Shown here one piece after another: positions 52,604 to 60,491 of a stretch of 64,000 nucleotides of DNA. The translations under genes and the position numbers were made by a program. The stretch is taken from assembly GCA_020860715.1 (NCBI GenBank), contig JAJBTU010000013.1:62001-126000 (forward strand). The letters run 5' to 3'. Numbering within the stretch: the first letter of the stretch is position 1; every line of letters begins with the position of its first letter. The notes beneath the pieces were generated by a model. The model was not told where the DNA came from. It made no database searches and worked only from the letters and a program-made list of their open reading frames with translations. Source of the stretch: Clostridiales bacterium (GTDB taxonomy: Bacteria > Bacillota > Clostridia > Lachnospirales > Lachnospiraceae).

Positions 52604-53560
52604 TTGATCGATCTTCATATGCACAGCAGCGCTTCCGACGGTTCGGATTCCATTCCTGAGCTGCTTGCCAGTCTGCAGACAGCGGGAATTCATACCTTCG
52701 CAGTGACGGATCATGATACGATTGACGGCGCGCTGGAGATGGAGGCGCTTCTGACGGCAGCCTCCGACAGCGCTGACAGCCTGACCTCTTCTGCCGTCGT
52801 CCGAGATCCCGTCTGCCACAGGGCAAAGACGGCCGATGCCTCCCCGCCCGAATCACGTTCCAGGAAAAAAGGCACAGCGCCGCATATGCGCTGCGTAAAA
52901 GGCATCGAATTTTCCTGTACTACGCCGCTGCGCAAATGCCATCTTCTGGGATACCGTTATGACGCAGACGATCCGGTGTTTTTAGCTGCCATCCGCGAAG
53001 GCAATGATCTCCGGCTGGCGAAGCTGGAGCAGCGGCTGAGATTTTTGCGTGAGACATACCATGTCGAATTTACTGAAGAAGAACTTGCCTGGCTGTACAG
53101 TCAGAAAAGCCCCGGCAAACCGCACCTGGCAGATCTGCTCTTAAAGCGGGGCATTGGAAAAAGCCGCGACGATCTCATCCGTAATTATTTGCGCCAGGCA
53201 GATGTGGGAAGCAGCCGGATTTTGGCGCACACTGCCATTTCCGGCATCCTGCACGCGGGGGGCATCCCCGTCTGGGCGCATCCCCTTGGCGGTGAGGGAG
53301 AGCGGCTGCTCACGGAAGAAGAGTTTGAGGCACAGCTTCAGTTCCTTATCAGGGAGGGCATCCGCGGACTGGAATGCCATTATTCCCGCTACAGCGAAGA
53401 ACAGATCCTGTTCCTGCGCGCGCAGGCCAAAAAGCATGATCTGCTGATCAGCGGCGGCAGCGACTATCACGGAACACGCAAGGCGATCCCTCTCGGAACG
53501 CTGAACGCATACGGTGCCCCGGTACACGAAGAGGAGCTGACGATCCTGCGGGAGCTGTAA
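52604..53560 (+). CDS. PHP domain phosphoesterase
   Basis: The 318-residue protein is best started at a TTG at 52604, eight bases after AAGGAGA; the in-frame ATG at 52586 lacks a ribosome site and would place the site inside the gene. IDLHMHSSASDGSD and TFAVTDHDTIDGAL are the first two PHP metal motifs, VKGIEFSC the third, IPVWAHPLGG and ISGGSDYHGT the last. This is the RNase AM/YciV-like group, which removes nucleotides from short RNA or hydrolyses 3',5'-bisphosphonucleotides. A hydrophilic insert of about 40 residues (about 55-95, Ser/Ala/Arg-rich) separates the second and third motif and is unusual. Confidence 0.9.
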   Translation: MIDLHMHSSASDGSDSIPELLASLQTAGIHTFAVTDHDTIDGALEMEALLTAASDSADSLTSSAVVRDPVCHRAKTADASPPESRSRKKGTAPHMRCVKGIEFSCTTPLRKCHLLGYRYDADDPVFLAAIREGNDLRLAKLEQRLRFLRETYHVEFTEEELAWLYSQKSPGKPHLADLLLKRGIGKSRDDLIRNYLRQADVGSSRILAHTAISGILHAGGIPVWAHPLGGEGERLLTEEEFEAQLQFLIREGIRGLECHYSRYSEEQILFLRAQAKKHDLLISGGSDYHGTRKAIPLGTLNAYGAPVHEEELTILREL

Positions 53561-53645
53561 CGGTTACAAAACAGCAGGCCACAGACCGCCTTCTTCGAAG
53601 GCTATATGCCGCTAAGCGTCATATGTCTGAGGCTTGATGGGCGTT

Positions 53646-53731
53646 CCGCCCATCCCGAAATGAAAGGACAGCCTTTAGCAGGTAAACCTGCACAGTCTGT
53701 CTTTTCATTTCGATGCTGTTCTGAACTGTTA
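53646..53731 (+). repeat. 86-bp structured intergenic repeat, copy B
   Basis: This copy pairs without gaps with 35565-35650 (opposite strand), differing at eight of 86 positions. The outer stem CGAAATGAAAGGACAG/CTGTCTTTTCATTTCG is fully paired here with one G-T, and the inner hairpin is GCAGGTAAACCTGC. Relative to copy A a T-T mismatch in the outer stem has become G-C, and an inner A-T has become G-C. It stands 14 bases before the -35 box of serA. Confidence 0.8.
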
Positions 53732-53744
53732 CAAAAATTTACTC

Positions 53745-53773
53745 TTGCGTGCGGTTTCGCACTATGCTACACT
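53745..53773 (+). promoter_or_regulatory. serA promoter
   Basis: TTGCGT (53745-53750), 17-base spacer and TACACT (53768-53773); leader about 97 bases. Confidence 0.5.
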
Positions 53774-53875
53774 AAGGAATTGTTGTGGATGTGCCGTGCG
53801 CACGCCGTGATCGTATGTATTCGTAACCACCTATGTGATTACACCAGAATAAGCAAGGATCTGAGGAGAACAATT

Positions 53876-55042
53876 ATGACTAAAATCTGCTGCCTGAACC
53901 CTATCTCCGAGATGGGAACAAACAATCTGACCAACGATTATGAACTGACACAGAATCTGAACGAGGCGGACGCCGTGCTGGTCCGCAGCGCGGATATGCA
54001 CTCGCTGGAATATCCGGAAAGCCTGGTCGCGATCGCGCGCGCCGGCGCCGGTGTCAATAACATTCCGCTGGACCGCTGCACCGAAGAGGGCATTGTGGTC
54101 TTCAACACGCCCGGCGCGAACGCAAACGGTGTAAAGGAGCTGGTGCTGGCCGGGATGCTGCTCGCTGCGCGGGATATCGACGGCGGTATCCGCTGGGTCG
54201 AGGAAAACCGCGAGGACGAGACGATTTCCAAAGACATGGAAAAGAGCAAGAAAAAATTTGCCGGTACAGAGCTGAAGGGAAAAACGCTCGGCGTGATCGG
54301 TCTTGGCGCGATCGGCATTGAGGTGGCGAACGCGGCTGACGCGCTCGGCATGCATGTCATTGGCTACGACCCCTACCTCTCCGTCAGCGGAGCGCTGCGT
54401 CTCTCCCGTCAGGTACGGATCGTGGAAACTCCGGGCGCCATCTACGCAAACTGCGACTATATCACTCTGCATGTGCCGCTTCTCGACAGCACACGTGAAA
54501 TGATCAATAAAGACGCGATTTCCATGATGCGCGAGGGAACGGTGATTTTAAATTACGCGCGCGACCTGCTCGTCTGCGACGACGACATTGCGGAAGGGCT
54601 TAACTCCGGACGCATCCGCCGTTATATGACAGATTTTCCAACCCCGAAGACCTGTCATATGAAGAACGTGATTGCCACACCGCATCTGGGCGCTTCAACC
54701 GCAGAGTCTGAAGACAACTGCGCGGTGATGGCCGTCGATGAGCTGCGTGACTTTATTGAGACCGGACGCATCCGCAACTCGGTCAATTATCCGAGCTGCA
54801 CGCTTCCTCCGGAAAAATGCGCGTGCCGTATCTGCATTATGAATGTCAACCGGCCGAACATGATCGTGAGCTTTTCCTCCCTTTTGTCACAGGCGGGCAT
54901 CAACATCCCGAATATGACCAATAAAAGCCGGGGCAATGCAGCCTACACGCTGATCGACTGTGATACCCTGCCGGATGCGTCTGTGATTGAAAAGATCCGC
55001 GCGATCGACGGTGTAAAGAAAGTGCGGGTCATCTATTATTAA
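53876..55042 (+). CDS. serA: D-3-phosphoglycerate dehydrogenase
   Basis: The 388-residue protein starts at ATG 53876 behind GAGGAGA. TLGVIGLGAIGIEVANAADA is the NAD-binding loop, DYITLHVPLLDSTREMI and VIATPHLGASTAESEDNCA carry the substrate Arg/Glu/His set, and the C-terminal 75 residues (NMIVSFSSLLSQAGINIPNM) form an ACT-type regulatory domain. It oxidises 3-phosphoglycerate, the first step of serine synthesis. The usual NxARGxLVD segment reads NYARDLLVCDDD here, a variant around a conserved Arg. serC is not adjacent. A strong terminator follows. Confidence 0.92.
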   Translation: MTKICCLNPISEMGTNNLTNDYELTQNLNEADAVLVRSADMHSLEYPESLVAIARAGAGVNNIPLDRCTEEGIVVFNTPGANANGVKELVLAGMLLAARDIDGGIRWVEENREDETISKDMEKSKKKFAGTELKGKTLGVIGLGAIGIEVANAADALGMHVIGYDPYLSVSGALRLSRQVRIVETPGAIYANCDYITLHVPLLDSTREMINKDAISMMREGTVILNYARDLLVCDDDIAEGLNSGRIRRYMTDFPTPKTCHMKNVIATPHLGASTAESEDNCAVMAVDELRDFIETGRIRNSVNYPSCTLPPEKCACRICIMNVNRPNMIVSFSSLLSQAGINIPNMTNKSRGNAAYTLIDCDTLPDASVIEKIRAIDGVKKVRVIYY

Positions 55043-55076
55043 AAAACATATCGGTTCGAACAGTTACCCAAAAAAG

Positions 55077-55110
55077 CACCCCGGAATTTTCTCTTACGAA
55101 TTCCGGGGTG
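55077..55110. terminator. Bidirectional terminator between serA and the fucosidase gene
   Basis: CACCCCGGAATT and AATTCCGGGGTG form a perfect twelve-base stem with a ten-base loop. The minus strand continues with CTTTTTT (strong terminator for the fucosidase operon), the plus strand with TGTTTA. Confidence 0.85.
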
Positions 55111-55172
55111 TGTTTATGCGCAGAGCCGGATCAGCTAATAACTTACCCGGCTTGCTCAGACTTTTCCATCAT

Positions 55173-56483
55173 TTATTTCAGGATCACTTCTATCACCGTA
55201 TCTACCGGATCCGGCAGCACCGGATCGCCGCCGAGGTTCGCGAACACGATATCCGGGTAATTACTGTAGACCCAGTCGCTGACGACCGGAATCTCCGCGC
55301 CGGTCGCCAGATAGCGGATAGCCCCGACCTCCTCGCGCTTCACGCCAATGAGCGGCACCGCGCCCACTGTATTCTCAAACACATGGTAGTAGAGACGGTG
55401 GTCGCCGGCTGTCACGCGGCCGTAGTCCGGTTTGTCCACTGCCGCCCTGCCGCAGCCGCAGATGCTGCGGCCGTTTTTCTCCATCCATTTCCCGATCTCC
55501 TCCAGCCGTTCTGCCGCTTCCGGCGGGAAATTGCCGCGTGCGTCCGGCCCGACATTTAAAAGCATGTTGCCGCCCTTCGAGACGCACTCCACCAGCTTGC
55601 GGATCAGCATGGATGCCGGCTTGTAAAAATGGTCGGCCGCATTGTAGCCCCAGTTGTTGTTCATGGTGAAGCAGGCCTCCCAGACAAGGTCATTGCCGTT
55701 CCCGTCCTGCATCCCCTGCGGGGGGATAATCTGCTCCGGGCTGACGAAATCTCCATGATAGGGGGTCGGATGCCCTTCCGCCAGAGAGCCGAAGCCCTCG
55801 CCGCTCACTTCCAGGCGGTTGTCTATGATGACATCCGGCTGCAGGGAGCGCACCATCTGCACCAGTTCCGTCGCCTTCCAGGCCTCGCCGCGCAGTTCGT
55901 TATAGGAAAAATCAAACCACAGGATATCCAGTTTTCCGTAATTTGAGCAGAGTTCACGCACCTGATTGTGCATATAGGTCAGGTATCGGTCAAAATCCCG
56001 CCCTTCATCGCTGTAAGCCGGATTTTCCCGCATCGGATGGATCGGGTCACTGCAGTGCGGATAATCCTCATGGTGCCAGTCCAGAAGCGAATAATACAGG
56101 CCGACCTTCAGTCCTTCCGCACGCACGGCCTCCACGAACTCTCCGACCAGATCCCGGCCGCACTTCGTATTTGTAGACTTGAAATCCGTATACTGGCTGT
56201 CAAACAGGCAGAATCCGTCGTGATGCTTCGCGGTCAGCACCATGTACTTCATGCCCGCCCGTTTTGCGGCGCGCGCCCACGCGCGCGGATCGTAATCCAC
56301 CGGATCAAACTCGCGGAAATACTGCATATAATCCTCTTCCGGCATCCGCTCCTGGCTGCGCACCCACTCGCCCCGGGCCGGGATTGCGTAAAGTCCCCAG
56401 TGCAGGAACATGCCGAACCGCGCCTCCTGAAACCACTGCATCCGCTTTTCGTATGCTTCCCGGTCGAACTTATATTCTTCCAT
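55173..56483 (-). CDS. Alpha-L-fucosidase, glycoside hydrolase family 29
   Basis: The 436-residue protein has WFQEARFGMFLHWGLYAIPA, YMVLTAKHHDGFCLFDS and KLDILWFDFSYNEL, where the Asp in WFDF is the GH29 nucleophile (about residue 207), then GGNMLLNVGPDARG. It lacks a signal peptide and would release fucose from imported glycans in the cytoplasm. It starts at ATG 56483 behind AGGAGG and overlaps the end of the Thr/Ser exporter gene by 14 bases, so the two are co-transcribed, an unexpected pairing. Confidence 0.93.
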   Translation of the reverse strand: MEEYKFDREAYEKRMQWFQEARFGMFLHWGLYAIPARGEWVRSQERMPEEDYMQYFREFDPVDYDPRAWARAAKRAGMKYMVLTAKHHDGFCLFDSQYTDFKSTNTKCGRDLVGEFVEAVRAEGLKVGLYYSLLDWHHEDYPHCSDPIHPMRENPAYSDEGRDFDRYLTYMHNQVRELCSNYGKLDILWFDFSYNELRGEAWKATELVQMVRSLQPDVIIDNRLEVSGEGFGSLAEGHPTPYHGDFVSPEQIIPPQGMQDGNGNDLVWEACFTMNNNWGYNAADHFYKPASMLIRKLVECVSKGGNMLLNVGPDARGNFPPEAAERLEEIGKWMEKNGRSICGCGRAAVDKPDYGRVTAGDHRLYYHVFENTVGAVPLIGVKREEVGAIRYLATGAEIPVVSDWVYSNYPDIVFANLGGDPVLPDPVDTVIEVILK

Positions 56484-56958
56484 ACTTTTCCTCCTCCATC
56501 ATGCGCTGCATCTGTTTTTTCTTTATCCAGTGATACCGTCTCTGATAGTGCATGACAATCGAGACAATCGCAAACCCGATGCCCAGGCCCACCAGAGAAT
56601 GAAGGCAGACTTCAAGATGTTCACTAAGCAGTGCTGAATCCTTTAAGACCAGTCCGATCATCGTGAAATAAAACGACCGCCCCGGCGTCAGCGGGATAAT
56701 GGACGGATACAGGAACACCGTGGACGGATTTTTCGTGCGCACCGCCAGGTATTCCGCATACAGGCCCGCCGCCAGCGCTGCGAAAAAATAATAAAGAAAA
56801 CTCTCTGCGGTACACTCGCGCACAAGCAGCCAGACTATCCGGGTCAGAGCGCCGCCAAGTCCCGCAAAGATCAGATATTCCCGCCGGATCTGGAAAACCC
56901 CGCCGATGCAGAGCGCCGACCCGAACGAGCAAATGATCAGTTTTATCGCCTCTCCCAT
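56470..56958 (-). CDS. Threonine/serine exporter family, small subunit (ThrE C-terminal half)
   Basis: The 162-residue protein has about five membrane segments and the pattern SFGSALCIGGVFQIRREYLI, FAALAAGLYAEYLAVRTKNP and STVFLYPSIIPLTPG, typical of the DUF3815/ThrE_2 half of the exporter. In Firmicutes the two halves of ThrE are encoded separately, and this is the second half. It starts at ATG 56958 (TGGAGA upstream), 89 bases after the first-half gene, and ends with a basic, Met/Gln-rich tail. Confidence 0.9.
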   Translation of the reverse strand: MGEAIKLIICSFGSALCIGGVFQIRREYLIFAGLGGALTRIVWLLVRECTAESFLYYFFAALAAGLYAEYLAVRTKNPSTVFLYPSIIPLTPGRSFYFTMIGLVLKDSALLSEHLEVCLHSLVGLGIGFAIVSIVMHYQRRYHWIKKKQMQRMMEEEKYGRI

Positions 56959-57047
56959 ACAGTCTCCATTCTGCCGTTTCCATTCCATCAAACGGCTAAA
57001 TTATGTAGCAAACAGTCACATGGATATGCGGACCAGAATAAACATCT

Positions 57048-57818
57048 CTACGTCAGCCCGCCCATCAGCAGCATGATGCTCGCAAGAAAACCTCCTGCGA
57101 TCGCGATCGTCTCCAGAATCAGCTTGAGCAGTTCGATGATACCGTTGATCTCATTTCCGGACAGCAGGTTCCGGAATGAATTTACCATCGGAATACCCGG
57201 TATCAGCTTCAGGCTGTTGACGATCATCACCGTGGAATAGCCGTCCAGATAGCCGATCTTATCAAAGAAAATAGCGACCGTTCCCACGATAAAAGCACTC
57301 ACAATATTGTAGATGATCTTATTAAAGATCAGATTCCGCAGGTAAATTCCAAACAGAAAGACCAGCGCCGTATTCAGAAGGATGATCGACAGGTCCCGCA
57401 GGTTCCCGTCATAAATGCCGTTCAGGCAGACCGCGGACATCAGAGAAAACAGAAGCACCGCCCATGTCGGGTATTCGTTCACATCCAGCGCTTCCTCCAG
57501 CATTCCGCGAAGCTCCTTCGGCGGCGGCGTTTCCGCGCACACCTTTCGGGAAAGCTGGTTGAGCTGGCTCAAACATCCGAGATGAATATGCAGTCCTCCG
57601 CGGACGCACCGCTGCGCAGACACCTGCTCCCCGTATTTTCCCTCCAGACTCAGCGACAGAAAGCAGTCCAGCGCAAAAAACTGGACATCCCGGCACTCAT
57701 AGCTGTCGCAGACCCGATACACGGTGTCTCTGACCCGCTCAATATTTGCCCCGCACAGGATCAGACTTTCCCCGAGCCGGAGCGCAAAGTCAAGTACATG
57801 TTCGATATCCTCTTTCAT
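57048..57818 (-). CDS. Threonine/serine exporter family, large subunit (ThrE N-terminal half)
   Basis: The 256-residue protein starts with a cytoplasmic domain of about 110 residues (LRLGESLILCGANIERVRDT and FFALDCFLSLS are DUF1212/ThrE motifs) and then has five membrane segments including KLIPGIPMVNSFRNLLSGNE, the most conserved ThrE block. Together with the downstream subunit it should export threonine or serine, protecting against excess. It is the first gene of a unit that ends with the fucosidase. Confidence 0.92.
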   Translation of the reverse strand: MKEDIEHVLDFALRLGESLILCGANIERVRDTVYRVCDSYECRDVQFFALDCFLSLSLEGKYGEQVSAQRCVRGGLHIHLGCLSQLNQLSRKVCAETPPPKELRGMLEEALDVNEYPTWAVLLFSLMSAVCLNGIYDGNLRDLSIILLNTALVFLFGIYLRNLIFNKIIYNIVSAFIVGTVAIFFDKIGYLDGYSTVMIVNSLKLIPGIPMVNSFRNLLSGNEINGIIELLKLILETIAIAGGFLASIMLLMGGLT

Positions 57819-57882
57819 AATGTTCCTCTTTGAACAATTCTGATGTTTTTCCTGCTATCCTCAGCCGTTTCCGGCTGCTTTC

Positions 57883-58794
57883 TTACTTTTCTCTGTCTTC
57901 TTCCGCAAGCAGCGCCGCATACACTTCCCGCTTCGATAATCCGCGGTCTTTCGCGGCCTGCTTCATCGCTTCTTTACGATCCATACCCTGCGACTCATAC
58001 AGCGCCACGTGTCCGGAAACGCTCATTTCCTCCCATTGCTTCTGATCCTCACGTTCCAGCTCCCTGCGGCTGCGCCCCTCCATCACGATCACGCACTCTC
58101 CGCGCGGCTCGTTTTCCCGGTACCAGGCAAGAGCCTTTTCAAGGGTCGCCGCAAATACCGTCTCATGCTTCTTCGTCAGCTCGCGGCAGATCGTCACGCG
58201 GCGGTCGCCCAGCGCCTCATAAAGTTCCTCCAGTGTGCGGACAAGGCGGTGCGGCGCTTCATAAAGAATCGTGGTGCGCGTCTCTGTCTTCAGTTCCTCC
58301 AGAATCTGCCGACGCTCTTTTTTGTCTGCCGGAAGAAACGCCTCAAAGCAAAAGCGCCGCGTCGGAAGTCCGGAGAGCGTGAGCGCCGTCACGCAGGCGC
58401 AGGCTCCCGGCAGCGAGGTCACCTCTATCCCCGCCTCCATACTGAGCCGCACCAAATCTTCACCCGGATCGGAAATACCCGGCGTTCCGGCATCCGTGAT
58501 CAGAGCGACGCTGCTGCCCGCAAGCATTTTCGCGATCAGGACATGCGCTTTTTCGATGCGGTTGTACTCGTGATAACTCGTCATCGGCGTGTGAATATCA
58601 AAATGATTCAGCAGCTTAATGCTGCCGCGCGTATCCTCGGCCGCGATCAGATCCACCTCTTTCAGTGTACGGACGACGCGCATCGTAATGTCCTCCAGGT
58701 TGCCGATGGGGGTCGCGCAGAGGTAAAGGCGGCCAGGTTTGACCGCTTCTGTTTGAGCCTGCGTTTTCTCAGGTGTGTGATCTGTTTTTTCCAT
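57883..58794 (-). CDS. rsmI: 16S rRNA 2'-O-ribose C1402 methyltransferase RsmI
   Basis: The 303-residue protein is a tetrapyrrole-methylase-fold enzyme with LYLCATPIGNLEDITMR at the start, LIAAEDTRGSIKLLNHF, ALITDAGTPGISDPGEDL (the SAM-site motif) and TTILYEAPHRLVRTLEEL, all RsmI hallmarks. It methylates the 2'-O of C1402 in 16S rRNA together with RsmH. It ends 65 bases before thrE and belongs to the conserved block holB-ricT-trmN-rsmI, here interrupted by panE. Confidence 0.97.
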   Translation of the reverse strand: MEKTDHTPEKTQAQTEAVKPGRLYLCATPIGNLEDITMRVVRTLKEVDLIAAEDTRGSIKLLNHFDIHTPMTSYHEYNRIEKAHVLIAKMLAGSSVALITDAGTPGISDPGEDLVRLSMEAGIEVTSLPGACACVTALTLSGLPTRRFCFEAFLPADKKERRQILEELKTETRTTILYEAPHRLVRTLEELYEALGDRRVTICRELTKKHETVFAATLEKALAWYRENEPRGECVIVMEGRSRRELEREDQKQWEEMSVSGHVALYESQGMDRKEAMKQAAKDRGLSKREVYAALLAEEDREK

Positions 58795-58836
58795 AGGTTC
58801 CTCTCATATCCTCCCTGCAGCGCACCCATGCCGGGT

Positions 58837-59733
58837 TTATTTTCCCGTCAGCAGCCGGTAAAATTCCTCATTCTGCGGAACCGGAATGCCGTGTCTGCGC
58901 CCCAGAGCGCACACCGTTCCGGCAAACAGCTCCACCTCCGTCTGACGTCCTGCCAGAACGTCCTGCCGCATCGACGGCTGACCGGCAGGCGCAAGGCCGT
59001 CGATGGTATCCAGCCATCCCTGCAGGTCTTCTTCTGTCAGCAGGATGCCTTCTGCAGCGGCGACGCGTCTGGCTTCTTCCATCGCAGTCACCATGATGTC
59101 CCTGCATTTTCCCGGCTTCTGCACTCCCCCGTAATCCACGCCGAAGACCGCGCAGGTCTGGTTCACTCCCACATTCAGCATCCACTTGCTGTAAAGCTGA
59201 TGGCGAATATCTTCCGGTACCTTATAAGCCAGGCCGGTCCGTTCAAAAAATTCCTCCGTCTCGCAGACAGCTTCGCTTCGCGAGGAATCCTTTTCGCCGA
59301 ACGCGATATAGCCCGCTTTGCTGTAAAAGACCTGCCGGTTTATTCTGGTCGCATCCATCCCCTGTACGCAGGAATACAGCAGCCGTTTAGGTTTCAGGAC
59401 GTCTTCTATCATCTGCTCTGAAGACACTCCGTTTAAGAACGACATCACGATCGTCCGCTCTCCGCAAAAAGGCCGCGCCATCTCAATCGCTTCCGGCAGC
59501 GCCATATATTTGACGGCAAAAATAAGCAGATCTACCGGCTCAGCTTCCTCCGGTGTCACATAGCGAAATTCGCATCTCTTTTCGTTTGCATAGACCCCTT
59601 CCGCCTGATAGCGGCGGATACGCTCCTCATCCGCGATGATCCGCAGATCTTCCCTGTCCATCTTCTCCAGAAGCAGGCTCCCATAAAGCACGCCCAGCGC
59701 GCCCAGTCCCACGATTCCAACTGTTTTGATCAT
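58837..59733 (-). CDS. panE: 2-dehydropantoate 2-reductase (ketopantoate reductase) family
   Basis: The 298-residue protein has the NADPH loop VGIVGLGALGVLYGSLL at its start, DLLIFAVKYMALPEAIEM, VMSFLNGVSSEQMI (the Asn-Gly block) and LYSKWMLNVGVNQTCAVFGV with the catalytic Lys, as in the PanE/ApbA family. It reduces ketopantoate for coenzyme A synthesis, or a related 2-oxo acid. It lies between trmN and rsmI, in the middle of an otherwise conserved RNA-modification cluster, so it looks like a local insertion. Confidence 0.9.
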   Translation of the reverse strand: MIKTVGIVGLGALGVLYGSLLLEKMDREDLRIIADEERIRRYQAEGVYANEKRCEFRYVTPEEAEPVDLLIFAVKYMALPEAIEMARPFCGERTIVMSFLNGVSSEQMIEDVLKPKRLLYSCVQGMDATRINRQVFYSKAGYIAFGEKDSSRSEAVCETEEFFERTGLAYKVPEDIRHQLYSKWMLNVGVNQTCAVFGVDYGGVQKPGKCRDIMVTAMEEARRVAAAEGILLTEEDLQGWLDTIDGLAPAGQPSMRQDVLAGRQTEVELFAGTVCALGRRHGIPVPQNEEFYRLLTGK

Positions 59734-59753
59734 ATCGTTCCTCTCCTATTTCA

Positions 59754-60491
59754 TTAATACCCATAAATCTCCACGATCTCCTCGCTGTACACCCCCGGAC
59801 GCTCGTACACGATCAGCGGCTTTTCCACGGTCATCCGCGGACGGCCGCCGCGGACGGCCTCAATCAGAACCATGTTCGGCTCCTTGTCAACATAGGGATA
59901 GACGAGCCGCATCCGTTTCGGCTCCAGACCATACTGTGAGAGGGTGCGGATGATCTCGGCAAGGCGGAACGGACGGTGTACCATATAAAAATGTCCGCCC
60001 GGTACGAGCAGGGCGGCCGCCGCACGCACAACATCCTCCAGAGTACAGAACACCTCATGGCGCGCCGCCGCTTTTTCCGGATCCGGATTCAGAAGGCCGT
60101 GGCTGTCCTGCAGGTAAGGCGGATTCGATGTAACGGTATCAAAAGAAGCCGGTGCGAAGAGCGCGTCGGCTTCTTTGATGTCGCCCTTTATGATCGCAAC
60201 CTTGTCTGTAAGGTCGTTCAGCGCCACACTGCGCGACGCCATGTCCGCGCTCAGATCCGAGATCTCCAGTCCGGTAAAATGTTTTCCCGGCGTCTTTGCG
60301 GTCATCAGGATCGGGATGATCCCCGTGCCGGTGCCAAGGTCGAGCGAACGCCCGCCCTCTTTCACCTTTGCGAATCCGGAGAGAAGCACGGCATCCATCC
60401 CGAAGCGGAACAGGTGCTCACTCTGAATGATGCGCAGACCGCTGCGGCTTAAGTCATCAATGTGCTCGCCTTCCTTCAGGTCCATCTTCAT
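59754..60491 (-). CDS. trmN: tRNA1(Val) adenine-37 N6-methyltransferase family
   Basis: The 245-residue protein has SLDLGTGTGIIPILMTAKTP (SAM motif I), GLEISDLSADMASRSVALND and VTSNPPYLQD, whose NPPY marks an amino-methyltransferase for adenine. Length and start (LFRFGMDAVLLSGF) match TrmN6/YabB. It modifies A37 of tRNA1(Val) in the better-known relatives. It overlaps the ricT stop by four bases and precedes panE. Confidence 0.93.
   Translation of the reverse strand: MKMDLKEGEHIDDLSRSGLRIIQSEHLFRFGMDAVLLSGFAKVKEGGRSLDLGTGTGIIPILMTAKTPGKHFTGLEISDLSADMASRSVALNDLTDKVAIIKGDIKEADALFAPASFDTVTSNPPYLQDSHGLLNPDPEKAAARHEVFCTLEDVVRAAAALLVPGGHFYMVHRPFRLAEIIRTLSQYGLEPKRMRLVYPYVDKEPNMVLIEAVRGGRPRMTVEKPLIVYERPGVYSEEIVEIYGY

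Larger units (their letters stand above)
53561..53875. other. Gap between the PHP gene and serA, with hairpins
   Basis: This 315-base gap contains a small CCTTC/GAAGG hairpin (about 53589), a GATGGGCG/CGCCCATC hairpin (about 53635-53654), the second copy of the 86-bp repeat (53646-53731) and the serA promoter (53745-53773). No gene is seen. Confidence 0.6.
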
